Shown here piece by piece: positions 10,239 to 22,510 of a DNA stretch of 64,000 nucleotides. The notes under the pieces are model-generated. The model was not told where the DNA came from and made no database searches. It saw only the letters and a list, made by a program, of their open reading frames with translations. The stretch is from Saxidomus purpurata. Taxonomy: Eukaryota; Mollusca; Bivalvia; Venerida; Veneridae. Made by a program: the position numbers and the translations under genes. The stretch's first letter is position 1. Each line of letters starts with the position of its first letter. The DNA is taken from contig JAFMSR010000012.1 in assembly GCA_022818135.1 (NCBI GenBank), forward strand, positions 27,730,012 through 27,794,011, written 5' to 3'.

Positions 10239-12342
10239 ACCCGTAATTTGATATATCATTATCCTATATCACTCTGTTTATATTACGTAATTGCTGACGT
10301 CACTACATTTATAAAATTCACGGTGAGTAAATAAACACCATCGTCGGAACCCCCATTAAATATTCCGTTGCCACTTTACATAGACTTTCACATTTAATGT
10401 CCATATACATTATATCTAATACTATTTAAGAAACCGTCTGATAAAATATATTAAATAAAGATACTGTAGCTAGATCTGGATGTAAGCTTTATACTTAAGT
10501 AGGCTTTAAAAACGCAATTTGACTGGCCACCTTCCCCATGTCCGAAACTAGTGGTGGGAAAGGGGATCGCAACCCCTTTTTGGGTGGAAGTTACATACCG
10601 ATATAACTACTTAACCAAAACTCATACCATACTAAAACAGAGCAACTGCTTACATCATCTGGGGACGGTCGAATGGTTCTTAAGAATAGTAGAATTCTAA
10701 ATTTTGTGTAATTAGCGCTGAAACTACGTATACACTAGTAACAACTATGCATGGCGAATAAACGCCTATCATCACTTGCATAATTATTACGGTTTTAGCA
10801 TGGCAGTGCAAACAAACATCAATAAAAACTTCTTAAGGCTTCTCCCAGGACGAAAGAAATGGGGCAGTTTCATGTCTGTAAACTGTCTAATTAAATCCGT
10901 CGAAAGTGACGAATGCAGAAACAAAATAAATGCAACTATGATGCTTGTCCTAATATATTTGTTCTTGAAATATCGTCCACTTCTGGGAAGCTTCGCTAAG
11001 CCTCGATCTAGTCTCCGTAACGCAGTGGTAGCCCTGTTCGCCTCAGGAATCTGACACCAATCAGTGAAATGCCAGTAATGAAAACAACATAATTTCACAT
11101 TGTCTCTGTCTCAGAGGTTGATTACGGCTAGACGATTGATCTAAGGCGAGATGATTCTTTATTAATTTTCTTTAACTTGAAATAACACTTCATTTTTTGT
11201 CGTTATCTTCGTAAAATATGTCATTTTTAGCAATTTTTTGGTCTTGTCAAATGTTCCTGGGCAGAGATGAAAATGTGCAGATTGAAGTAAATAATAATAA
11301 CACACTCTATTTTATGACGGTGATGTAGACGAAAGTACACCGTTTGCAACTTTCAAGATAATATTGCATTTTATTTCATACATATCCGGATTAATAATGA
11401 TAACCACATTCGTTTTCAATGTGGTAAATGTTTTTACTTGCAAATGCATGAGATCGTACCAATAAGATATCCTGGTACGCAAATTTGAATTTTATTCGCT
11501 CGGATAATTTCTATTAGTGTAAATAAGACTATATGAGAAAACTGGCAGGTAACGAAACAATTATTTTTCCGCATGCCATTGCCAACATCATCATGTAAAT
11601 TCATAGTCTGCACTTCTTTTGAAATCCGCTCAAGCTTATTCGCTTGATTATTTTAAGTGTTTTGATTCATGGCAAACACGGTGAAAACAAAAGTGAAACC
11701 CGCTTTTATGTTATGGTTTGAGAAATACACAGTGAACATAATACTTGCATGATTCACCGAGTTCGATTAGGTTGAATCACGACTTCATTTGTGGTGTTTG
11801 CTTAATTTTATAAAAAATATTTTAGTTTGATGTCGAAAATATCATCCGTGGCTTAAAGAGTAGCTTTTGAACAGTCAGTCAAATCAAGGCAAACATTCAA
11901 TTCCACTCATTTATTTAAAGTGGACTCAAAGTTGGCAAACTTTGAAATTCATTGATGTACGAATACATTAGTGTATGGTTCCATCCGACTTAAATACACG
12001 TGTAAGAATGTTTTTGTTATCGACTTAGGGCCCCTGAGTATATATCAATGAAAAGCAACCTCCAGGCACTAGAATCATCGGTGTCAATTCCTTTTCCTCA
12101 CTCTTTTCACTTATATATAAAATAACATTCAGTATCCGATGATATTTATGTTTCTGAACTCAATTCGTGCTGCTCACTAATAGCTATTTAATTATATTAG
12201 CGGTTTGTATTCATATCAAAATACATTTTGTTTACTAGGCCTATTCGTTTTACACGTACATGTATGTAAACAAATCAAAAGCATTCCTGCTAGACGTAGA
12301 CGTTTTTTCTTATCGCAAGCCATTTTACTATTTATTCCGAAA
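10239..12342. other. Non-coding region with a tRNA-like fragment
   Basis: No gene was found. At about 11013-11052 the sequence GTAACGCAGTGGTAGC...GTTCGCCTCAGGAATC resembles the head of the tRNA-derived SINE seen on the minus strand at 41807-42030, but it lacks an intact B box. It is best read as a SINE-head remnant. Open frames on both strands at 10780-11100 overlap this fragment and have no recognisable domain. Confidence 0.4.
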
Positions 12343-12575
12343 AAAGATATCTCTCTAATTTCAAAGAGATATCTTTCGTTTTAATAGTGAAATCGTTTTT
12401 ACGTTGAGAGATGTCTTTGTATCACAGACAGATATCTCATGTACAGAGACAGAGATATCTCTGTAAGTAGAAGATATATCACTTCTTGAAAGATATCTTG
12501 TTACGCAACAGAAATATATCTGGAACTGAAAGAGATATCTCCTAAAAGACAAGAGATATATTTCAAAAATTATTT
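12343..12575. repeat. Cluster of GAGATATC palindromic motifs
   Basis: About ten copies of AGATATC-type words (AAAGATATCTCTC, AAAGAGATATCTTTC, CAGATATCTCATG, GAGATATCTCTG, AAAGATATCTTG, AGAGATATCTCC, AGAGATATATT) occur within about 230 bp. Each is itself palindromic or nearly so, and spacing is irregular at about 15-45 bp. It has no coding potential. It may be a foldback element or a repeat of unknown class. Confidence 0.7.
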
Positions 12576-15359
12576 GTAAAGCAACAAACACATAATAACT
12601 GATCCCCGTACTTTATTTCGTACTCGAAATTGTTCGTCTAGGGTCAATGCATAACCAGGCTGGTAACATTGCCCGATCGGGCTTCCCAAAGTCGTCTTCT
12701 TAAAAACTGAAAGCAGTTATATTTGTTGTCATACAGATTGTATTATATGACATAGACAAAGAAATCATAAACTATTGTTAAGTGATGAGAAGTCAAAAAT
12801 ACGATAAATGGCGAAGATGAATGGCTTGGTATTTTCACAGAAAGTTATGAAAGGTCTTAGAGATTTAAAATAATTACAAAAGAGTGTGAATAAACTTATT
12901 TTACAAAAAATACATAGCCACAGTCACCTGAAGTTTGGATCCCCACCCCCATGATCCATCCCAGCAAATACAAGCAGTAAATGTAAACAATAAAAGAAAC
13001 TACAACGGGTAACTGAAGATGTAGAAGAGGCTAAAACAGAACTAAATAGTGCAAAAAAGCATTTTAAGAGGCGGAGAACAGCACACATGCTGCAGAAATT
13101 AAAGGAAAAAGAAACAACGTACGAGAATGTTTGCGAAATAGCTAAATTTGTGTTGGTTGATATATCATGTGACCCTATAGATGGGTGCAAAGTGGTTAGC
13201 ACTTCACAGGCTTAAAACATCATATAGACAGTCAGATGGAAGATATGTATTGCCATTACTTAACAAACATGGCAGTCAAGTTTTGATGGACAAAGAAAAT
13301 GTGAAATACTTAAAGACACATTCTTTGGAGGAGCGCACATAGCAAATGAAAGATGATGAATTCATGGTAGAAATGTTCTTGTTTTTTACCTTTGACCTCT
13401 TCATTTGACATTGACCTTTGATTTAAAGACCACATTCATGTACGTATTCGTTCATTAAACAATGATCGGCATACTTGTAAAATAATTTGAAAATCGTTTG
13501 AATGGTTACAGAGTTAGGCTATGTGGGTATTCCAGAAATTCTCAATGAAATTATCAAAAAATGCAGAAAATGCCCCAAAAATAATTTTTCCCAACCCTAA
13601 AATCTTAGGGAACTTTATGATTCGTGTCAAAGCAAGCCATTTCCAGCCAGCATGCAAAAATAATTTCTGTATGAATTTCGTCCTTTGAGTTCATCCCCGA
13701 TAGCGGCGTTATGGGCGTCGCCATCTTGGAATCAGCGACGTCACGTCATTACGGCCTACTGGTACGGGAAAATTTTCAATAATCATATAAATTCAAATTT
13801 TGACTAAAATATCAAGCTGATCAAAAAACGAAAAAGTGGCCTTGAGACGTTAATTTTGCAGCAGTACATCTACCGATTGAGTGGGACAGACTAACTTTTT
13901 GTATATTCTAGCTTAAAAACAAAAATAATATCAAACAGGGAATGCCACGTACCAAAAACGCAGCCTCCCCAAAACGAGCCCCACAGCACCCAGAAGTGCA
14001 CACCACCAACACTAATAAGTTAAAATCAATTTATTTTATGACTTACATATTATTGGCAATTATATTAAATATGATCAGCATATTTCAACAGTTAAATAAG
14101 TAATGTAATTTCTTACCTCGTTCTTACAGAAATGTTCGATTTATTTATTCAAGAGTGTTATAATGAAAAGCAAGGAAGTATATTTGACGTCACGGTCTAC
14201 ACAGTAATGACGTCATCAGTTTTGATTGACAACCCAATTAAGACATTAATTGAAATAAAGATTTCGTAATTTAACGAACCTAACACAGGCAAGTGAACAC
14301 CGAATAGTTTTAGAAAAAATGAATTAAATTTATTTTTGGTGCTCAAATGGGTCAATGTTATTGATATGCATTGATTTTTTTTTAGATTATTAGATATCAT
14401 TCATAGTTATGGTATTAAATTCGGTAACAAACCTTACATTCTTAAAACTACGCTCACAAAAATCGGTTTTGAGTCGGATTTGTTTGAAAACAACAATTTC
14501 TTTTCATTTTTTGCGTGTTACAAATCATTAACAAAACTGTCATAGAGGTAAAATGTAACTCTTTCAATGTTTTGATGTTAAAAGTGACGACTTCTTCCAT
14601 TTAAAAGCAGACACTAAACTTTGTATTACATTCGACGACATACATTCGATCAACACTGGTTTGCTTCTCACCAAAGCATTTCGAGAAGTGAAAGCATAGG
14701 TTATCATAATGTACACACATTATATAGAGTCAAATTAGCAAATGTAGAACCCTGGCAGCAACGGGAGAAGGAAATTTATACTTTGAAAGCCGTTCATTCG
14801 TCCGATGACAGTCACGAACCTTACAAAAACGCACATTCAGCTTGTAATTACATGTAGGAAGAATACGGGATAAAAAAATTATACTCCGGTCTTTTATCGC
14901 CATCGGACCCTCGATTAAAAACTGAAGGTTATTTACTGCTGGTCACTTGGAAATCGCTGTCATTACATGGCGACAAGGGAAAATATCAACATAATCAACA
15001 GCACCGCTTTGCTGAAAATGCATGTTCAAAGTCAAAACGCTCTAAGATATACTATTGCATTCATACTATTTAAGCAATAACATTATCTTGTGTAAACATG
15101 GGTATACATAAACTATATAGATCTATCAACAAACAACTTTAAATTACAGAATCTTTTAATAAATTTAGACCTAAATGCCTGTTGAACTGAATATGTAGCG
15201 GTTTAATAGCTATCAATAACAGAATTAGAGGTGTTCAACAAAAACTACATCTCTTACCATAAAGATGTGACAGTGTTTTTATTCAGTTTTTACCAGTGTT
15301 TTAATGTTATTCGCATGATGCAATTTGGATTGTTTTAGTGTATGGACACTTATATTCAT
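12576..15359. other. Non-coding region with small degraded frames
   Basis: Besides the charged open stretch at 12994-13215 there is a 53-codon frame from ATG at 13942 (MPRTKNAASPKRAPQHP...) whose first half is basic and Pro-rich and whose second half is AT-driven. I found no domain, splice context or homology for it. A GCCATCTTGG motif at about 13720, also seen near 2480, lies in a locally CpG-bearing patch. Otherwise nothing was recognised. Confidence 0.35.
12994..13215 (+). pseudogene. Charged, coiled-coil-like open stretch, possible gene or transposon fragment
   Basis: Seventy-three codons between two stops encode a K/E/R-rich helix-forming segment (TEDVEEAKTELNSAKKHFK) followed by AKFVLVDISCDPIDGC. 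There is no in-frame starting ATG near the left edge. A further protein-like stretch (SDGRYVLPLLNKHGSQVL) follows in a different frame at about 13230-13340, which suggests a broken coding sequence. I do not recognise the family. Confidence 0.25.
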
Positions 15360-16169
15360 GAGTGATAAGGCAAACTCCTGTTAAACAGACAAACATCTTG
15401 AATTCACAATTTGAAGCGGTTTTCTCAACGCCACAGCCCTTAAGTTTAGCCTAATCCTGCAGACGGAAGCTTATCCCACATAATCAACCAGCCATGCCCA
15501 AGGTCACTATCATCGAAGAAGGAGATAACAAGCTCCTCAAAGGTCTGAACCCGAATAAAGTTTCTGGCCAAGATCAAATCTCACCCAGGTTACTTAAAGA
15601 ACTCCACAAAGAAGTCACTCCCATACTCACACGTATCTTTAAGATATCCCTTGAAACAGGTATTGTCCCAAATGATTGGAGACATGCTGTAATAATTGCT
15701 CCAGTGTTTAAAAAAAGACCAAAAAATAAGCCCAGTAATTATAGACCCATATCTCTGACCTGTATTGCATCAAAATTAATGGAACATAATTATACTGGTC
15801 TCAAATATTATGTCATTTTATGAGAAACACAACATTCTTAGCCAATATCAGCATAGCTTCAGGTCAAACCGCAGTTGTGAATCACAATTAGTTAGCTTCG
15901 CCAAAGAGGTCCATGACGCTCTAGAACAAGGTCAACAAACAGATATAATTGCCATGGACTTCAGTAAGGCCTTTGATAAAGTTGACCATCATAAACTTGT
16001 CCTGAAACTGCAAAGACTATGTCTAAATAGTGAAGTCATTAACTAGTTCAACTCTTTTCTTACGCCAAGGTCACAACAAGTTGTTGAAGGTCAAAAATCA
16101 GACATCCGACCAGTCTGTTCTGGAGTCCCTCAAGGTTCAGTATTAGGTCCCTGTCTCTTCCTATCATAT
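15360..16169 (+). pseudogene. LINE A reverse transcriptase, 5' part (broken)
   Basis: This is a non-LTR retrotransposon reverse transcriptase of the CR1/Jockey type. A linker region (KQTNILNSQFEAVF) is followed by LLKGLNPNKVSGQDQISPRLL, then NYRPISLTCIASKLMEH, GFRSNRSC-like HSFRSNRSCESQL, the catalytic-core motif AMDFSKAFDKVDH, and VPQGSVLGPCLF. An in-frame TAA lies near 15452, a frameshift near 15805-15810 and a TAG near 16045, so it is dead. The endonuclease domain is missing (5' truncation). Translation stops at 16169, where LINE B has inserted, and resumes at 17499 with YINDLSD...FADDT. Confidence 0.85.
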
Positions 16170-17498
16170 TACACTCTGACAGCTGCAATTGCTGGAGACA
16201 TGGGATGGAGTCCTACCTTTGTTAAGCAACTGGGCAATATAGCCAATACATGGGTTCGATTTTCACATATGAATACAAACAGAGTGAATTTTAAATGTTT
16301 GGATTATTGTATTAGAAAGGGAGATAGAAATTGTAAGAACTGGCAGTATATGGTAAAATTACTGTTAAAGGAAAATGGATGTCAGCAGTTTGTTAATATT
16401 AATAACGGCTTACCAAAAAGTGTATGTATTAACACTCCGAAAACGTGTAGTATGAATACTTACACAAGAAACTGATTTGATAAAATTAATGCCATCAATA
16501 GTACAAATTGTATAGGAGGTAATAAACTAAGAACGTATAAGTTATTCAAAACAGGGTTTGATACGGAAAAATATGTATCAGCTATAATGCCTTTGAGTCA
16601 CTGATCAGCCCTGGCAAAATTTCGTTGTGGTGTGGCACCTATCCGTCTTGAGACAGGCAGATATGAAAGGTTAGATATGGCTGATAGAGTTTGCCCATTT
16701 TGTTCAAACGCTAGAATTGTAGAGTGTGAAATACATGTTCTTTTACACTGTCAACAGTATTCAACAGTATTCGTCTCTTAGAAAAGATTCGTTGAGTAAG
16801 GCCCTATCATGTGATAACAATTTTAGCAAATTTACAGATACTGAAAAATTGAATGTTATACTCTCCGATCCTAGAATGATTCATGTTTCTGCAAAATCCT
16901 GTTTTATGATTTTAAAGAAAAGAAGAAATTTATAACATACAAATTCAGATACAGTTCAATTGTATGTGAGCCATGCTGTGGGAGGGGTTTTCATGCAGCA
17001 GAACTCATAAACATAGACTAAAATGTGATACACGTATTAAGATTTAGATGAATGTTATGAAAATATGTAATACTATTCTTAATCAGATACTAGTCTTAAA
17101 TAATATGTATATAACTTAAGTTATTTATCTTAGGTTTACACTTGGTATTTTACATTTGAGCATACAGATAGTGTTAATCAGGTTGTTTCAGATCTGATCT
17201 GAGGCAATAAGCGTTTTAAACACAATTGTAATATGGCGATAGCCTAATATTTTCCCTTTCATAGTCTTAAATTGGATAAATTTTATAGCAGTTTTTAACC
17301 ATGCTTAAACTCATGGTACGATTAATGCTGTCTGTATATCTTTTAAATGTGAAATGTGCAGTATTGTACAACATGTATTGTTATTCATATAGTCTCTTGT
17401 AGTTCTATTAAGAACGGCCATGTACTAATTTTATAGTGATGATTTTATATGTGTAAATGATGTATATGGATGAGTCGTAAATAAATAAAATATCAATG
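16170..17498 (+). mobile_element. LINE B, 5'-truncated copy inserted in LINE A
   Basis: This encodes the C-terminal part of a different LINE ORF2 with stops. Motifs are GGNKLRTYKLFKTGF, ALAKFRCGVAPIRLETGRYE, and a Cys/His-rich CPFCSNARIVECEIHVLLHC. A closing segment ends LKKRRNL at 16935. An AT-rich 3' region follows and ends AAATAAATAAAATATC. The insertion splits LINE A between LFLSY and INDLSD codons. The 5-bp word CATAT flanks it on both sides (16165-16169 and 17499-17503), a plausible target duplication. This dates LINE B as the younger insertion. Confidence 0.8.
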
Positions 17499-17882
17499 CA
17501 TATATCAATGATCTTTCAGATAGTGTCAGGGGTAAAGTGAGACTTTTCGCAGACGATACAATTGTCTAATTAACAATTAAAACCACGGATGATGCCAAAA
17601 TACCTTCATTCTCTGGATCCAGGGAAAATGATTGGTCTATGGAATTTAATCCTGATAAATGCGAGATCTTTACAATAAGTAGAAAGAGAAAGCCTATAGA
17701 ATTTCAATATACACTACATGGAACTCAGTTTAGATAAAAAAAATACCTTGGACTAACTATATGTCATGTCCTTTCATGAAACAAACACATCAATAATATA
17801 ACCGCTAAAGCCAATAACTCACTCAGATTCATAAAGAGAAATGTAAAAACATCAGATAAAAAGATAAAAGAAATGGCTTATT
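17499..17882 (+). pseudogene. LINE A reverse transcriptase, 3' part (broken)
   Basis: The frame continues from 16169: YINDLSDSVRGKVRLFADDT carries the FADD catalytic motif, followed by MEFNPDKCE, KYLGLTI and NSLRFIKRN. It contains several stops. The usual continuation after KIKEMAY is lost at 17882, directly at the left edge of a perfect palindrome. Confidence 0.8.
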
Positions 17883-17907
17883 GACGCCGCCGTTGAACGG
17901 CGGCGTC
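17883..17907. repeat. Perfect 12-bp GC-rich palindrome with 1-base loop
   Basis: GACGCCGCCGTT, G, AACGGCGGCGTC: a 25-base perfect hairpin, very GC-rich in an AT-rich setting. It lies at the point where LINE A coding sequence ends. It could be the edge of another insertion, or part of the LINE 3' region. Confidence 0.9.
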
Positions 17908-19624
17908 AGTATTGAATAGGTTTCAAATTTGTACCATGGGGTTGCATAATAGAATTGGGAGCATCCAATATTATTATTGTAAATCTAAACTATGTTCTAT
18001 GTATGAAAAATGACTTTTATGAATCATTAAATTGTATTAAGTCATTAAAAAAAACAATACAATACAAAATACACATGTCTCCTTCCCTTATTACAAAACT
18101 TTGGACACATTTAATGAGTATTTAATAACTTTTCCACAAACTCGTAGACCACGGGTTTTTTATAGCTTTGTTTACGGACCTTAATTACGATCCGATTCAT
18201 CAAAGCTCAGAAAAAAAGATTCGGAAGATGTTTTGCTATCTTAAGACACTCAGATAATAGAATACTTCGCCCCTACGTGAAAAATCAATGAAAACCCATT
18301 TTAATTACTACATATTAGACTATAATATTGAAACTGTAAAGAAAAACCGTTCACCCAACATGCAATACGTAGGGCCCTAACGGAATTCCATTCCATCATT
18401 TGTAAACAAAAACAATAATCGCCAATGGAAGTTCTGTAAAATGTATACGTCACAGCAAATTAATCATGTGGATTTCGTCTCTTTCCGCCATATTGCTGGA
18501 GTGTATATATGCTTCGGGAATAGAAAGAAAGAAAAATCCACATTACTAGCTACAGGGAGGGAGGGGCAGGTATATCTGTTTTACAGATAGTTCTTTTCCA
18601 CAATATTTAGACCCGGTGTAAATTATATGTGCACAGGTTTTCGCCTCTGCTTCCTATTAACCGACCTGTAGTCAGTGAAATTGTGGGAGGAGCCATGGTT
18701 ATAAATAGTTTTGTGTATAAATAGCCAGTGTAAAATTAGCATCCGAAAATAATTAATGTTGTGAGAAAAGAGGTATTTAATTATCACAATAGACAAACAA
18801 TATGGAAGTTACATAAGGGTTTAGTATTATGCTAATTACTAATAAAAACTTCATTTTTATAAATCAGTTTCATAAACAAAAAGGACAGTATACTGGACAG
18901 CTAAATACACAGAGGCACGGACCGGTATTACTGATTTCCGAAAACAACCTTTTACCGGAAACAACCAAAAACAAATGAGATTACCGGAAACAAGTCTTAA
19001 TTCAATAGTTTTTTATGTTAAAAACACTTTTTATTCTAAATGATAAAAATTAATGTATTTGTTGAATATGTGTAATTTTAGAATGATACGTTAGATTTTA
19101 AGCGATTTAGTTCGATGTAACTTAGTGTGTACTTTATGTTGTAACGATTAACTCCCTTTGACGGTTAAAAGGCAATCACGGACCTATATACATGTGTATA
19201 GGTCCGTGTTGAAATGAAAGATCTTTATTAGAAAAAGGTATTACTTTTTCTTTTTTGTTCTTAAATAGTTCGATAAATTTTAGCGTTATTTTTTGTTCAA
19301 GTTCTTTGACAGTTAAACAACTTATCTGCATTTCCAGCTACGAAAATTCCCATGAGGAATGAAAATTAAAAACAGAAACTAGAAAATCATTTTAAAATCT
19401 TTTTTATTTGCATATATCATTAAAAGGATGAATAAAAACATATAACATAATTAACATAATGTGTATATAGGTCCGTGACAGAGGTAATGATCATTTTATG
19501 TAGTAAAAAAGGGTTCGCTGATGTTTACCGCGCACATTTTATATAGAAACCTGCCCCAGTGCCCATCTCCCAGCCATGCTTCAAAAACATGCGCGGCGTC
19601 TTTGATGCCTTGCATCAAAATTCG
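17908..19624. other. AT-rich non-coding DNA left of the gap
   Basis: No gene was found. A run of A at about 18046 followed by AACAATACAATAC may mark a LINE 3' tail. The segment at 18930-18990 repeats TTACCGGAAACAA three times. A hairpin lies at 19177-19208, and a related half-site (TATATAGGTCCGTGAC) at about 19463-19480. Confidence 0.4.
19177..19208. repeat. 12-bp inverted repeat containing GGTCCGTG
   Basis: CACGGACCTATA and TATAGGTCCGTG are perfect complements separated by 8 bases (TACATGTG). The half-site TATAGGTCCGTG occurs again near 19470, so the motif may belong to a repeat or TIR element. Confidence 0.85.
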
Positions 19625-20124
19625 NNNNNNNNNNNNNNNNNNNNNNNNNNNNNNNNNNNNNNNNNNNNNNNNNNNNNNNNNNNNNNNNNNNNNNNNNNNN
19701 NNNNNNNNNNNNNNNNNNNNNNNNNNNNNNNNNNNNNNNNNNNNNNNNNNNNNNNNNNNNNNNNNNNNNNNNNNNNNNNNNNNNNNNNNNNNNNNNNNNN
19801 NNNNNNNNNNNNNNNNNNNNNNNNNNNNNNNNNNNNNNNNNNNNNNNNNNNNNNNNNNNNNNNNNNNNNNNNNNNNNNNNNNNNNNNNNNNNNNNNNNNN
19901 NNNNNNNNNNNNNNNNNNNNNNNNNNNNNNNNNNNNNNNNNNNNNNNNNNNNNNNNNNNNNNNNNNNNNNNNNNNNNNNNNNNNNNNNNNNNNNNNNNNN
20001 NNNNNNNNNNNNNNNNNNNNNNNNNNNNNNNNNNNNNNNNNNNNNNNNNNNNNNNNNNNNNNNNNNNNNNNNNNNNNNNNNNNNNNNNNNNNNNNNNNNN
20101 NNNNNNNNNNNNNNNNNNNNNNNN
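19625..20124. other. Assembly gap of 500 N
   Basis: Exactly 500 unknown bases, a round number typical of a scaffolding placeholder, so the true distance is probably not known. Apparent long open frames across it are artefacts. Confidence 0.98.
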
Positions 20125-20884
20125 GGCAACGGTCATATCATATTTGTCATATCAGACATTTGTTTGTATTATATAGTATGTAAAGGGAGGTTAGTAGTAT
20201 TTTGATTTAATAAATTAAGTGTGAAGATTGTCACCATCAACAAGTATAATATTTACTACAGTGTATGTATATCCAACATAAATGATATCGAAAATCCTGG
20301 ATTTGCTTGCGTTGTGTGTAATACATGTACAAATATAGCTAATTGCGATAAACCAGTCGTCTAAAATAGATATAGCTTATTGCGATACTCAAGTCGTCTA
20401 AAATAAATACATGTATATGTATAGCTATTGCAAAAGCGATACACCAGTCGTCTAAAATAAATACATGTACATGTGTAGCTAATTGTGATACACCAGTCGT
20501 TTAAAATAAATACATGTACATTGTTGGGACATGTCCACAAGCATCGTATGAGATCAATCAAGCTTTTGGTATTAACAATGAGATTACTCAGCATCTTGAC
20601 TTCATATCGTGCTTTATTCGTCGGTATACCACACAATAGTAAAATGTATTTCCTTAATATGGCTATTGCTCATAGCCTTAATCATCATTCATATTACCAT
20701 GAACGTATGAACAAAACAAAACCATACCAGTAATATATTTAATCAGAATTTCATGGCAATATCATTGTAAAGCCGTTGAGGATAAGTGCTTATTTTGCTA
20801 CATAAATAGGTTATCATTGGTAAAACATGTGAGTACGTTTGATATTTAAAACCTTTTCATTTAGATTGTTTATAGTCTCAACCG
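20125..20884. other. Non-coding DNA right of the gap
   Basis: Apart from the tandem repeat at 20336-20524 nothing was recognised. Confidence 0.4.
20336..20524. repeat. Tandem repeat of about 45-65-bp units
   Basis: Four units share TAGCTAATTGYGATA, CACCAGTCGTCTAAAATA and AATACATGTAYATG. Unit length varies because the ATACATGTA portion expands. It is non-coding. Confidence 0.8.
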
Positions 20885-21147
20885 ACCTTGAGATTTCTTA
20901 CCGGGTGAACTTGCCAAGGTTCGTGATAGATGCAGGTCCAGATACAAGGGTCCCGGGTACCAGACCTTAGCTGTTTTAAATGTTGTATGGCACTTATACA
21001 CGTGATACTACCTCTGTGGTTCTAACCAGTTCATCTCTTAATGGCTTGGAAACACTGAAAAGCGTTTCTGAAATTTCTAGTGTCCCGGCCGGGATCCGAA
21101 AAGGAACCTCCGGATTGGTAGTCAAGAGCGTTAGCGCCACTTCTATG
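20885..21147 (-). mobile_element. tRNA-derived SINE, family S1, copy a
   Basis: On the minus strand the head carries ACTACCAATCCGGAGGTTCC and a diverged B box (TTCGGATCCCGGC). Then come CAGAAACGCTTTTCAGTGTTTCC, a shared middle (GAACTGGTTAGAACCACAGAG) and a 3' part with CTTGTATCTGGACC. The same order of blocks is seen at 22228-22510 (plus) and 27070-27255 (minus). Confidence 0.7.
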
Positions 21148-22227
21148 TAAAACCATTTTCATCTTTCGATAAGACGAACTTTTATGATATTGATCTCATT
21201 ATCAAATAAGAATCATTCTGATATTTGACAGCTATTAAAGTTACGTTTCTAAATGATGCCATCAGTGTGTTGCTTTTTAAAGGACAACGCTGTCTTATTT
21301 GCACTGCGTTTGGTATGTCTGTCTAAATATTTCTCACATGGATTTCAAATAATCGGTAATGTTCTTTACTTTTTTCAATGTTTTCAATGACATGTGTCAA
21401 CACTGCCATAGCTTCTGTTGCATACTGGTCCCTATGAGATACTTACTGAATCAGTAAAAAATCAGAAAGAAATATAACCATGCAATTTGGATAAAATGAC
21501 GTGGCAAAGACTGTAAAATCCCTTCTGGTCTCTGTAAAGATCTTGTCCTTACTCTTATGATGCTCACAAGTTGCTCTATAATTTTCTCATCCGATGTCCC
21601 ATTTTAATTTTACACGTGCTAAAGAAAGAAAGAAAAGAGGGGAGGTGTAAAGCAGCGCCCTCAATATATGATATTCTAGCAAAACTACCTTTACAATAAA
21701 ACCTTCAATACAAATATTACATAATTGGTTCGATCAATATATTCAATTCAATCATACTTTATCGGAAACCCTAACTCTTGAATGAAATATACAAAGAAAA
21801 AAATCACATACTTTTAAACTTCCTAGTAGAAGAAAAAAAGAATGCAAATTTACATTTGGGCTTTAAATGAAATGTAGCATGTTATCGAATCTGTAGCATT
21901 GCTCAACTTGGCATATTATTTTTAGAAAATCATGGCTGGTTGTAAAAACATGAACAGACTAGACCACAGATTATGGAACGTCTTACACAATATGATAAGA
22001 AAATCAAATGCAAAGAGTCAATATTTTCTATCATTATCATTATTAATTTCTGTTTATTCTAATTTTAATTTCTATGAAATATTGCGTGTATTGATCAGAT
22101 GACTGTCTGTATAATACTACTCCAAAATCACGGAAGTATATATACATGACTTCAAGATCTTAATACAACATGAATTGCCGCGACATTACATTTAAATTGC
22201 AGATACATTTGTATTTAATTGTTGTAT
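21148..22227. other. Non-coding DNA between two S1 SINEs
   Basis: No gene or repeat was recognised. The S1 copies on either side are in opposite orientations. Confidence 0.4.
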
Positions 22228-22510
22228 AGGGTGGCACCATGCACGGTAGGCCCTTGACTACCAATCCGGTAGTCCCCGGTTCGGATCCCGGCCGGCGCAC
22301 TGGAACTTTAAGAAACGCTTTTCAGTGTTTCCCATCCATCTAGAGTTAGAACCACAGAGGTAGTATACGTGTATCAGTGCTATACACCGGGCACGTAAAA
22401 AACAAGAATTGTATTCGTCAAACAGCTATAGGGCCTGGTTTGATTCCTTGTATCTGTTACCTACGCCTGTCAGGAGTCTTGGCAGATACCCCAGGGTTGG
22501 CCGGGACTAT
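22228..22510 (+). mobile_element. tRNA-derived SINE, family S1, copy b
   Basis: The head contains GACTACCAATCCGGTAGTCC and a clear polymerase III B box (GGTTCGGATCCC). It is followed by AAGAAACGCTTTTCAGTGTTTC, GTTAGAACCACAGAGGTAG, and a 3' region with CTTGTATCTGTTACC. This is the best-preserved B box of the three S1 copies. Confidence 0.75.

Noticed and set aside
10776..11098. Overlapping open frames on both strands near 10.8-11.1 kb
   Set aside because: No domain is visible, and part overlaps a SINE-head-like sequence (GTAACGCAGTGGTAGC); open frames on both strands at once argue against coding.
19521..20183. Long open frames across the gap
   Set aside because: They consist almost entirely of unknown bases.
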